From VMCP01 sp964408945 (GTDB lineage: Bacteria; Bacteroidota; Bacteroidia; NS11-12g; UBA955), in assembly GCA_964408945.1 (NCBI GenBank), contig CAYPBJ010000025.1, positions 1 through 30,425 on the forward strand: DNA of 30,425 nucleotides, in the 5' to 3' direction. The position numbers and the translations under genes were made by a program. Within the stretch, counting starts at the first letter, position 1; the number at the start of each line of letters is the position of its first letter. The notes beneath the pieces were generated by a model. The model worked only from the letters and a program-made list of their open reading frames with translations, searched no databases and was not told the DNA's origin. This document shows positions 21,342-28,345 of this stretch, piece by piece.

Positions 21342-22663
21342 GCCAAGACAGTCCCATAAAGGCCTATTTCTGGCAACTGTCTAAAGCGGTGGTTTCATTT
21401 ATCACGGTAGTCATCATTTCCAATACTTTGGGTGCATACGGTCGGGGACAATTGAGCCTGTATCTGCTCTACCTTCAGGTGGTATTGATGATCAACGAGA
21501 TTTTTGCCGGATCGGCTATGTCTAATTGGTTTGCAGTGTATGGTTTTGAGAAATTAGCCAAACGGTTATTGATCATTTCTACCGTAATTTTAACCATGGC
21601 AGCGGCCTTGGCTGAGTATTTGATGCCCAACCAGACTTGGATTTGGCTATTCCTTTGGTTTATTGGTTTAGGACTTACTTGGCAAAATATGGTCATCAAT
21701 TATTTTCAGGCTCATCAACAAATTTCGCTGAGAAACAGATGGCAGTTCTCCTTTGAAGCCTTGAAATTAGGGTTGATTGTAGTTTTATTTCTTGTCATGA
21801 TTTTTGGCATGACTTTTAATGGGACTTCTTCCTGGCGTTTTTTCACTAACACCCATTGGTTTTTAATTTGCACGGCATCGGCAGCTTGGATTTGGGGTTT
21901 TGCAGCCATCAAAAAGTTATCGAACATGGGAGCGTGGGATAGACCCAATTATAATTCAGATGATTTGACAATAAGAGAACATTCCAAGCAAGGGTTTACA
22001 GCGCAACTTGGGCATATAGTTTTATTCTTTATATATAAAACTCCGCTATTCATTTTGTCATCCAACCACCAATATGAAATGTCAGAAATCGGCGTTTTGT
22101 CAAATACGTTTTTAATCGCAGATACCGTTTGGATTTTTGGAAATGCTTTTGGAATGGTTTTGCATTCTAAAGCTTTGAATAGTAAAAATTTGAATTTTCA
22201 GAATCGATTGGCCACTTTGTACTCAACCGTAAGTTTTTGGGTAACACTAACGTTGGTTTTTCTGATTTTTATGGTTCCTGAGGATGTTTATTCATGGGTG
22301 TTTGGGAGTGATTTTTCCGAAATGAAAGATCGTTTGGTTTTAATCTCACCCGGAATTTTGGCTTTGGCAGTGTCAGCTCCTTTGGGACATTTATTGCATG
22401 CAAGGAATAAATTTTCAACGTTGTTGGCAAATCATTCAATGGCTTGGATATCTATGTTGTTGGTGAGCGTTCTGTTTTTTTACGACCAATTGGAATGTGT
22501 TTCTTCTAGTCCGTTTTGGTTGTTGATAGGGTTAGATGTTGCCTTGATTTTGATCTTGTTATTGAATTTATACTCATTACAATTAACAAATTATTTTCTT
22601 TCTAGATTCAAGGTTAACAGCCTGATAACATTGCGCTTGCTGAGAAAAGTGATGCCACTGTGA
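21338..22663 (+). CDS. Polysaccharide flippase-like (MOP superfamily) membrane protein
   Basis: 441 residues, almost entirely hydrophobic, with about twelve transmembrane segments. The N-terminal pattern KAVVSFITVVIISNTLGAYGRGQLSLYLLYLQVV matches Wzx/MATE-like exporters, in which TM1 is followed by LGxxGRG and TM2. A short charged segment at about 200-220 separates the two halves, and the C-terminal tail is basic. It would flip a lipid-linked glycan across the inner membrane. It overlaps the asnB stop in ATGA and probably moves the product of the upstream glycosyltransferase. No polymerase or ligase gene is adjacent. Confidence 0.78.
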   Translation: MSQDSPIKAYFWQLSKAVVSFITVVIISNTLGAYGRGQLSLYLLYLQVVLMINEIFAGSAMSNWFAVYGFEKLAKRLLIISTVILTMAAALAEYLMPNQTWIWLFLWFIGLGLTWQNMVINYFQAHQQISLRNRWQFSFEALKLGLIVVLFLVMIFGMTFNGTSSWRFFTNTHWFLICTASAAWIWGFAAIKKLSNMGAWDRPNYNSDDLTIREHSKQGFTAQLGHIVLFFIYKTPLFILSSNHQYEMSEIGVLSNTFLIADTVWIFGNAFGMVLHSKALNSKNLNFQNRLATLYSTVSFWVTLTLVFLIFMVPEDVYSWVFGSDFSEMKDRLVLISPGILALAVSAPLGHLLHARNKFSTLLANHSMAWISMLLVSVLFFYDQLECVSSSPFWLLIGLDVALILILLLNLYSLQLTNYFLSRFKVNSLITLRLLRKVMPL

Positions 22664-22705
22664 ATGTGCAGGTGAACAATTTTTTAGGCGATTCAGAAAA
22701 AACTT

Positions 22706-22736
22706 GAACAACCGCATAGGTATTGTTCTAAATTTG
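22706..22736 (+). promoter_or_regulatory. gdh promoter: -7 box TAAATTTG with inverted repeat GAACAA-N11-TTGTTC
   Basis: TAAATTTG (22729-22736) is an exact -7 box, 29 nt before the ATG. A TTG at 22704-22706 lies 22 bp upstream as a -33 candidate. Between them, GAACAA (22706-22711) and TTGTTC (22723-22728) form perfect inverted arms touching both elements, the geometry of a repressor or MerR-like site. Confidence 0.45.
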
Positions 22737-22765
22737 TCGGCAATTTCAGTTTAAGTACATCTAAT

Positions 22766-24040
22766 ATGTCAACTCCAATGAACGGCGGATCTCCCCGATA
22801 CAATCCGCTAGAAAGCATGAATCGCCGCTTTGACGCGGCTGTGGGAATTTTGGGTTTAGACCACCAATTTGCCAATGTTTTGCGTGTGCCCGATAAAGTG
22901 GTAATGGCAAACATTCCTGTTACAATGGATAACGGAAACATTCAAGTATTTGAAGCCTACAGAGTGGTACACTCTGATCACTTGGGTCCCTCAAAAGGTG
23001 GTATTCGTTACAGCATGGATGTTAACTTAGATGAAGTTAAAGCCCTTGCTGCCTGGATGACATGGAAGTGTGCTATCGTGAATATTCCTTATGGTGGTGC
23101 AAAAGGTGGAATCAAGTGTGATCCACGTTCCATGAGTAAAGGAGAATTAGAGCGTTTAACACGCGCCTATACAGTGGCCATGAAAGACGTTTTTGGTCCA
23201 GAACAAGATATTCCAGCTCCAGATATGGGTACAGGCCAACAAGAAATGGCTTGGATTGTTGACGAATACAGTAAAATCAAAGGTCAAAATGCTTGGGCTG
23301 TGGTTACAGGAAAACCCATTGTTTTGGGTGGTTCTTTGGGACGTGTGGAAGCAACCGGACGTGGCGTTATGGTGAGTACTCGCAGTGCCTTAGCTAAAAT
23401 GGGATTAAAACCTACTGAGGCGAATTGTGCAGTACAAGGTTTTGGAAACGTAGGTTCTATTTCGGCAAAATTGATTTCTCAAATGGGAGTTAAAATTGTG
23501 GCTATTTCTGATATATCAGGTGGTTATTTTGATTCCAACGGAATTGACGTTGATGCAGCAATTGCCCATGTAGCAAATTCAAGCAGCAGATCTTTGGAAG
23601 GATTCCCATGCGAGCGTAAAATCACAAACGGTGAACTTTTGGAATTGGATGTAACGGTTCTTGTTCCTGCCGCTATGGAAGACCAAATTACTCCCGAGAA
23701 TGCTCACAACATCAAAGCAAAATTAATTGTTGAAGGTGCTAACGGCCCTACAACTGCAGAAGCTGATAAAATTCTCGATGATAAAGGTATTTTAGTGGTT
23801 CCAGATATTTTGGCCAACGCCGGTGGTGTTACTGTTTCTTATTTTGAATGGGTTCAAAACCGTTTGGGTTATTATTGGACAGAAGAGCGCGTAAACAGAC
23901 GTGCAGATCGCGCTATGAAAATGGCCTTCGATAATATTTACAATGCATCTTCGAAGTACGGCGTAAATATGCGTTTAGCCGCTTATTGCGTGGCCTTAGA
24001 TAAGGTGTCAGCAGTATTGAAATTAAGAGGGTCTTTCTAA
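22766..24040 (+). CDS. gdhA: Glutamate dehydrogenase (Glu/Leu/Phe/Val family)
   Basis: 424 residues. The substrate domain has GPSKGGIRYS at 74-83 (K77), TWKCAIVNIPYGGAKGGI at 99-116 (K101, catalytic K113) and DIPAPDMGT further on with the catalytic Asp. The NAD(P) domain carries GFGNVGS. Length and motifs match hexameric glutamate dehydrogenases of the shorter (about 420-residue) class, which interconvert glutamate and 2-oxoglutarate plus ammonium. Coenzyme preference cannot be stated. It is followed 16 bp later by psd. Its promoter has an inverted repeat suggesting regulation, perhaps by nitrogen status. Confidence 0.92.
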   Translation: MSTPMNGGSPRYNPLESMNRRFDAAVGILGLDHQFANVLRVPDKVVMANIPVTMDNGNIQVFEAYRVVHSDHLGPSKGGIRYSMDVNLDEVKALAAWMTWKCAIVNIPYGGAKGGIKCDPRSMSKGELERLTRAYTVAMKDVFGPEQDIPAPDMGTGQQEMAWIVDEYSKIKGQNAWAVVTGKPIVLGGSLGRVEATGRGVMVSTRSALAKMGLKPTEANCAVQGFGNVGSISAKLISQMGVKIVAISDISGGYFDSNGIDVDAAIAHVANSSSRSLEGFPCERKITNGELLELDVTVLVPAAMEDQITPENAHNIKAKLIVEGANGPTTAEADKILDDKGILVVPDILANAGGVTVSYFEWVQNRLGYYWTEERVNRRADRAMKMAFDNIYNASSKYGVNMRLAAYCVALDKVSAVLKLRGSF

Positions 24041-24056
24041 TTTAGTTATATTTTCA

Positions 24057-24713
24057 ATGATTAGAATTCACAGAGAAGGTTACTCCATCATTTTTTATAC
24101 CATGGCTGCTTTGGTTTTAATCAATGCGCCATTGAGTTACTGGTTTGAAGGTGCCTGGTACACCCAGGTAGTTTTCGGATTGTCTATCTTGTTTTTTATT
24201 GCCATTGTGCAATTCTTTCGTCACCCCAATCGAGATACCCCTCAAGACGATGATTTAGTCATCGCACCAGCCGATGGTAAGGTGGTTGTCATTGAAGAGG
24301 TTGATGAACCAGAATTTATCAAAGGCAAATGCAAACAAGTGAGTATTTTTATGTCACCCATCAATGTTCACGTGAACCGATATCCGGTTGCAGGAAATGT
24401 GGTGTACGAAAAATACCATCCAGGTAAATACTTGGTGGCATGGCATCCAAAAAGTTCAACCGAAAATGAAAGAACTACTGTGGCTGTCAAAAACGAACAC
24501 GGTATCATTCTCTTCAGACAAATTGCAGGTGCATTGGCTAAACGTATTGTTTGTTATGCCAAAGAAGGGCATAAGGCCAAAGCCGGCAAAGAGTTTGGAT
24601 TTATCAAGTTTGGTTCAAGAGTGGATATTTATTTGCCCTTGACAGCTGAAATTACGGTGAAACTTGACCAAAAAACGACAGGCGGCGAGACGGTCATTGC
24701 TAAATTCCCATAG
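24057..24713 (+). CDS. psd: Phosphatidylserine decarboxylase proenzyme, short type
   Basis: 218 residues of the short (archaeal-type, PSD-A) class. Two hydrophobic segments (about 10-27 and 34-55) anchor it in the inner membrane. The body has APADGKVV at 70-77, VSIFMSPINVHVNRYP at 95-110 and ERTTVAV. Self-cleavage occurs in the GFIKFGSRVD motif at G186-S187, where S187 becomes the pyruvoyl group. It makes phosphatidylethanolamine from phosphatidylserine. It lies 16 bp after gdh, possibly co-transcribed. The phosphatidylserine synthase gene is not in the window. Confidence 0.95.
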   Translation: MIRIHREGYSIIFYTMAALVLINAPLSYWFEGAWYTQVVFGLSILFFIAIVQFFRHPNRDTPQDDDLVIAPADGKVVVIEEVDEPEFIKGKCKQVSIFMSPINVHVNRYPVAGNVVYEKYHPGKYLVAWHPKSSTENERTTVAVKNEHGIILFRQIAGALAKRIVCYAKEGHKAKAGKEFGFIKFGSRVDIYLPLTAEITVKLDQKTTGGETVIAKFP

Positions 24714-24721
24714 AGATAGCG

Positions 24722-24729
24722 TATATTCG
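24722..24729 (+). promoter_or_regulatory. -7-like box TATATTCG for the Cys/Lys-rich protein
   Basis: One mismatch to TAnnTTTG (TTCG ending), 22 nt before the ATG at 24752, in an AT-rich leader. Confidence 0.4.
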
Positions 24730-24751
24730 TACTAATTAAAATTTTATACAA

Positions 24752-25135
24752 ATGAAAAAATTCTTTGCATTGTTGGCCATCACCGTAGGTTTTGCCACAG
24801 TATCATTCGCTCAAACAGAAACAGTTAAAGCTGAGTGCAAAAACACAAACGGTGAAGTTAAAGCCGAGTGTAAAAACGCAAATGGTGAAGTAAAAAAAGA
24901 GTGCACCAATGCGGGTGCTGAAGCTAAAGCTTGTTGCAAAAAAACAACCACTGCTTCAACCGAAGGTGCAGCTAAAAAAGAATGTTCTAAAGGTGGCGAA
25001 GCTAAGGCTTGCTGCAAAAAAGAAGGCGCAAGCGCAACTGCTTCTGCTGAAGGCGCTGCCAAAAAAGAGTGTTCTAAAGACGGCGAAGCCAAAGCTTGTT
25101 GCAAAAAAGCAGGTGACGCTAAAACCAAAGAATAA
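24752..25135 (+). CDS. Exported Cys/Lys-rich repeat protein, function unknown
   Basis: 127 residues. Signal peptide MKKFFALLAITVGFATVSFA is cleaved before QTETV. The mature 107 residues contain 11 cysteines (29, 40, 51, 61, 62, 78, 87, 88, 107, 116, 117) and many Lys and Glu, but no Trp or His. Three repeat types follow one another: VKAECKN(T/A)NGE-like 11-mers at 25-51, and two longer units GAAKKECSKxGEAKACCKK at 72-90 and 101-119, preceded by a half unit EAKACCKK at 57-64. Cys-Cys pairs recur at 61/62, 87/88 and 116/117. A periplasmic metal- or thiol-chemistry role is possible but not shown. A strong terminator follows, so it is its own transcription unit. Confidence 0.8.
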   Translation: MKKFFALLAITVGFATVSFAQTETVKAECKNTNGEVKAECKNANGEVKKECTNAGAEAKACCKKTTTASTEGAAKKECSKGGEAKACCKKEGASATASAEGAAKKECSKDGEAKACCKKAGDAKTKE

Positions 25136-25155
25136 TATTTCGACACATTTTATAG

Positions 25156-25183
25156 AAAAGGCCGGCTTTTGTCGGCCTTTTTT
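25156..25183 (+). terminator. Terminator after the Cys/Lys-rich gene
   Basis: An 11-bp stem AAAAGGCCGGC / GTCGGCCTTTT (one G-T pair) with TTTT loop, then a T-run. Confidence 0.9.
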
Positions 25184-25219
25184 GTTTTTATTACAGAAAA
25201 GTTTGCCCTTTATCTGTTG

Positions 25220-25227
25220 TATCTTTG
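25220..25227 (+). promoter_or_regulatory. -7 promoter box TATCTTTG, 4 nt before the 25232 start
   Basis: An exact TAnnTTTG, then CACA and ATG at 25232. It supports this ATG over the longer open frame beginning at 25169, which would run across the promoter and the terminator T-run. Confidence 0.55.
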
Positions 25228-25231
25228 CACA

Positions 25232-26104
25232 ATGGATTCTAGAGGCTTCAGAAGAACCGCGCTTTCCTTGATGGTTATCATTACCATAACCGTGGTAGCT
25301 TTCGGTATTTATCTCTACTTTAATTTTAACTCTCGCTCTAGTTTGCCCGTAATTGTTCCTGCTAAGGTGGAGCAATTTGTTCATTTTCAAACCCGTAAAT
25401 TTAGAGATGATTTTGCTTCGGCTAAACCCACAAGTTTCATTGACAGTATCTCCAATTTAGTTGGAAGTTGGGCTGTCTTTTCGCATTGTGATAAACCCGC
25501 TGAACCGGGTATTGCACTTTTTTCTGATGTAGTATATTTTAAAACCAAAGAAGCTCGATTTATGGCTTTTACATTGACTTCTGAAGAATCATTCAGTAGT
25601 TTTTGCGATACACTAAAGAAACAGAACTTGATTTCCAATAAGATGGACTTGGGTACCTACAACCTAGTGAAAGTAGTGGGTTCCCCCGTATATTTTGCCT
25701 TTAAACATAAAGTGTTGGTTTTTGCCAAGCCTATTGATTCCACAGTAAGCGATGAATCACTGAAATTTGCCCTCAAAGATGTTTTTTCAGGTAGGTCTGA
25801 TGGATTTATCACAAATCCTGGTTTGCAAGCATTGTATGACGCAAAAGCCCAATTCATAGCTTACAACTCAAGTGCTCCTGAAAAGGTCTTTGGTTATCAT
25901 TTTCAACCAAATCAGTTGCCAAAAGAATTAGTGGCTTCACTCAAAGATAAATCAGAGCCTAAAGCAGAGAAATTCTCAGTGAACGGCCCTTTTGCACAGA
26001 TTTACCAATCATTAGGGCAAGAATTTTCGTCCCCAGGAAATCAAATAGAATCATTGTTTAAAGGAGTTTTTAATACGCTGAAAAGCGATACAATTTTAAA
26101 ATAA
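25232..26104 (+). CDS. Unknown membrane-anchored protein
   Basis: 290 residues from the ATG at 25232. A basic N-terminus (MDSRGFRRTA) is followed by one hydrophobic segment (about 11-30), giving an N-in single-pass anchor or uncleaved signal; the rest is a soluble, probably periplasmic domain of mixed alpha/beta character. I recognise no family motif. Cysteines are few (SHCDK, SFCDT). The gene ends 1 nt before the stand-alone MetH module (TAAC-ATG), so the two are likely co-transcribed, but that does not reveal a function. A frame from 25169 is open but crosses the promoter. Confidence 0.75.
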   Translation: MDSRGFRRTALSLMVIITITVVAFGIYLYFNFNSRSSLPVIVPAKVEQFVHFQTRKFRDDFASAKPTSFIDSISNLVGSWAVFSHCDKPAEPGIALFSDVVYFKTKEARFMAFTLTSEESFSSFCDTLKKQNLISNKMDLGTYNLVKVVGSPVYFAFKHKVLVFAKPIDSTVSDESLKFALKDVFSGRSDGFITNPGLQALYDAKAQFIAYNSSAPEKVFGYHFQPNQLPKELVASLKDKSEPKAEKFSVNGPFAQIYQSLGQEFSSPGNQIESLFKGVFNTLKSDTILK

Positions 26105-26105
26105 C

Positions 26106-27104
26106 ATGAGTATTCATCAATTATTGAATGAACGGATAGTAATCATTGACGGTGCAATGGGCACCATGATCCAGAAGCACAAACTGTCAGAAGAAGATTA
26201 CCGCGGTGAGAAATTTGCCGATTATGAGCATTCCTTGAAGGGAAATAATGATTTATTGGTGATAACCCAGCCTCAAATCATTAAAGAGATTCACAAAGAT
26301 TTCTTGAAAGCGGGAGCCGATATTTTGGAAACAAATACGTTCAATGCCAATTCTATATCAATGGGCGATTATCACATGCAAAAGTGGGTGATTGAGCTCA
26401 ATGTAGAAGCAGTTAATGTGGCGAAGGCGGCGAGAGAGGAATACGTTCAAGAGTTTGGTGAAAGACCTATTTTCATCGCAGGTGCTATTGGACCAACCAA
26501 TAAAACCGCTAGTTTAAGTCCAGATGTCAACAATCCAGGTTATCGAGGTGTAACCTTTGACGAACTTGTTGAAGCGTATACGGAACAAGTTTTGGCCTTG
26601 ATTGATGCTGGTGCGGATTTACTTTTGGTAGAAACCGTTTTCGATACATTGAATTGCAAAGCAGCATTGTACGCAATCAATACCATTAAAGAGGAGAGAG
26701 GAATGGATATTCCATTGATGGTAAGCGGCACCATTACAGATGCATCTGGAAGGACGCTGAGCGGACAAACAACCGAGGCCTTTTACAACAGCATTTCTCA
26801 CGGTAATTTGTTGAGTGTAGGACTAAATTGTGCTTTAGGTGCTGATCAAATGCGTCAATATGTGGAGGAACTTTCAAGAGTATCTGAAGTATTTGTGAGT
26901 TGTTATCCAAACGCTGGATTACCCAATGAATTTGGAGAATACGATGACAGTCCTGAGGGAATGGCAAAAGTAATTGCGGAGTGGTGCAGTCATGGCTGGG
27001 TCAATATTGTAGGAGGTTGCTGTGGAACCACCCCAGATCATATTCGCGCAATTGCCCATGAATGCAAGAAATTCGCGCCAAGACCAATACCATCAAGGGC
27101 GTAA
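26106..27104 (+). CDS. metH: Homocysteine S-methyltransferase module of MetH as a separate protein
   Basis: 332 residues corresponding to the first (homocysteine-binding) barrel of cobalamin-dependent methionine synthase. The opening IVIIDGAMGTMIQ, GADILETNTFNAN, the GLNCALGADQ block (zinc Cys) and GGCCGTTPDHI (two more zinc Cys, about residues 309-310) are all present, so the zinc site is complete. The protein ends at the domain boundary; the folate, cobalamin and activation domains of full MetH are absent and the next gene is leucine dehydrogenase. Split MetH is common in Bacteroidota as I recall, but usually the second part lies next door. The stop codon is embedded in a hairpin (27103-27121). 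Confidence 0.9.
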   Translation: MSIHQLLNERIVIIDGAMGTMIQKHKLSEEDYRGEKFADYEHSLKGNNDLLVITQPQIIKEIHKDFLKAGADILETNTFNANSISMGDYHMQKWVIELNVEAVNVAKAAREEYVQEFGERPIFIAGAIGPTNKTASLSPDVNNPGYRGVTFDELVEAYTEQVLALIDAGADLLLVETVFDTLNCKAALYAINTIKEERGMDIPLMVSGTITDASGRTLSGQTTEAFYNSISHGNLLSVGLNCALGADQMRQYVEELSRVSEVFVSCYPNAGLPNEFGEYDDSPEGMAKVIAEWCSHGWVNIVGGCCGTTPDHIRAIAHECKKFAPRPIPSRA

Positions 27105-27121
27105 GTGTCATTCTGACACTT
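27103..27121 (+). terminator. Hairpin starting in the metH-module stop codon
   Basis: AAGTGTCA (27103-27110) and TGACACTT (27114-27121) form a perfect 8-bp stem with TTC loop. Only a short T-run follows, so it may be a weak terminator or an mRNA 3' end stabiliser. Confidence 0.5.
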
Positions 27122-27152
27122 TGAAAATCAATAATTTTAAAGAAAAAAAGGT

Positions 27153-27160
27153 TAAATTTG
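27153..27160 (+). promoter_or_regulatory. -7 promoter box TAAATTTG for leucine dehydrogenase
   Basis: An exact TAnnTTTG, 12 nt before the ATG at 27173. An alternative in-frame TTG at 27158 overlaps the box and is rejected as start. Confidence 0.55.
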
Positions 27161-27172
27161 CACTTTAATTCA

Positions 27173-28276
27173 ATGGCAGACGTTCAATTTGAAACAAAAC
27201 CTGCGACTCAGTTCGACTTATTTGCAGGATTAGAATCAACCAACCACGAGCAAATCGTTTTTTGTCAAGACAACGCAACAGGTTTGAAAGCAATTATTGC
27301 TATTCACAATACTGTGTTGGGTCCTGGGTTAGGTGGTACGAGAATGTGGTATTACGAGCACGAGAGTGATGCAGTAAGAGACGCTTTAAGATTGTCACGC
27401 GGAATGACCTACAAGGCGGCCGTTGCTGGTTTGAACTTGGGCGGAGCAAAAGCAGTGATCATTGGCGATCCAAAAACTCAAAAAAGCGAAGCTTTGATGA
27501 GAAAATTTGGTCGTTTTGTCAATAATTTAAACGGTAAGTACATTACCGCTGAAGATGTTGGAACCACCACCAAAGATATGGAGTACGTGCAAATGGAAAC
27601 AGATCACGTTGTAGGTTTGCCAGAATCAATGGGTGGCGGCGGAGATCCTTCTCCAGTTACTGCTTATGGTACTTACATGGGTATTAAAGCATCTGCAAAG
27701 ATTGCATACGGTACCGATTCTCTAGAAGGTAAAAGTGTAGCCGTTTTAGGTATTGGTAAAGTGGGTTGGCATTTATTGGAATATCTTCATAAAGAAGGTG
27801 TGAAATTGTATGTTGCCGATATCAACCAAGATATTTTAGCTAAAGCAGCCAACGAATTTGGAGCAATTGTTGTTTCCATTGATGATATGATTGGTTTAGA
27901 TGTTGATGTATTTGCACCTTGTGCTTTGGGAGGGATTTTAAATGAAAATACCATCTCAAAATTAAAGTGTCAAATCATTGCAGGTGCTGCCAATAACCAA
28001 TTGGAAGACGAAAAAGTTCACGGCGATAAATTGAAAGAAATGGGCATTATTTATGCTCCTGATTTTGTGATTAATTCTGGCGGACTTATCAACGTTTACT
28101 CTGAATATACTGGGTATGTGAGAGAGAGCGCCTTAGCACAAACAGAAAACATTTACCAAACCATTCTTGATATCAATAAAATGGCCGTTGATCACAATAT
28201 CAATAACCAAATTGCAGCTATTAAGCACGCTGAAAAGCGCATCAATGATATGATGTTGGTGAAGAGCACTTATTAA
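27173..28276 (+). CDS. Leucine (branched-chain amino acid) dehydrogenase
   Basis: 367 residues of the Glu/Leu/Phe/Val dehydrogenase family, leucine dehydrogenase branch. GPGLGGTRMW at 50-59 is the Leu/Phe-type substrate glycine loop. K81 and K93 (GGAKAVI) are the substrate and catalytic lysines, followed by the TAEDVGTT and GGGGDPSP segments. The NAD domain has VLGIGKVGWH. It reversibly deaminates leucine, valine and isoleucine to the oxo acids with NAD, linking to branched-chain fatty-acid precursors. It is a separate transcription unit with its own -7 box and a near-perfect palindromic terminator. The ATG at 27173 is preferred over TTG at 27158. Confidence 0.92.
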   Translation: MADVQFETKPATQFDLFAGLESTNHEQIVFCQDNATGLKAIIAIHNTVLGPGLGGTRMWYYEHESDAVRDALRLSRGMTYKAAVAGLNLGGAKAVIIGDPKTQKSEALMRKFGRFVNNLNGKYITAEDVGTTTKDMEYVQMETDHVVGLPESMGGGGDPSPVTAYGTYMGIKASAKIAYGTDSLEGKSVAVLGIGKVGWHLLEYLHKEGVKLYVADINQDILAKAANEFGAIVVSIDDMIGLDVDVFAPCALGGILNENTISKLKCQIIAGAANNQLEDEKVHGDKLKEMGIIYAPDFVINSGGLINVYSEYTGYVRESALAQTENIYQTILDINKMAVDHNINNQIAAIKHAEKRINDMMLVKSTY

Positions 28277-28305
28277 TTTAAAATTACACACATTTTAATT
28301 TTATA

Positions 28306-28329
28306 AAAAGCCCCGAATTCGGGGCTTTT
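28306..28329. terminator. Palindromic terminator after leucine dehydrogenase
   Basis: A 24-bp perfect palindrome, AAAAGCCCCG followed by its complement around AATT, with T-tracts on both strands. It can act in either direction, but the next gene is co-oriented. Confidence 0.9.
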
Positions 28330-28333
28330 CTTT

Positions 28334-28341
28334 TATTTTCG
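28334..28341 (+). promoter_or_regulatory. -7-like box TATTTTCG, 4 nt before the 28346 start
   Basis: TAnnTTCG variant, followed by CCTT and the ATG at 28346. Only 4 bp separate it from the preceding terminator palindrome. Confidence 0.45.
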
Positions 28342-28345
28342 CCTT

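Noticed and set aside
24811..25146. 111-residue minus-strand open frame opposite the Cys/Lys-rich gene
   Set aside because: A mirror of the repeats on the coding strand. The plus-strand frame has a signal peptide, a promoter box and a terminator, and the minus frame has none.
25169..25231. Upstream extension of the unknown membrane protein
   Set aside because: It would start in the T-run of the preceding terminator and read across the TATCTTTG box. The ATG at 25232 gives a normal basic N-terminus plus one membrane segment.
26106..27104. metH as a truncated pseudogene
   Set aside because: The frame is intact, all three zinc cysteines are present, and the end falls on a natural domain border, with no remnant of the next domain in the following 50 bp.
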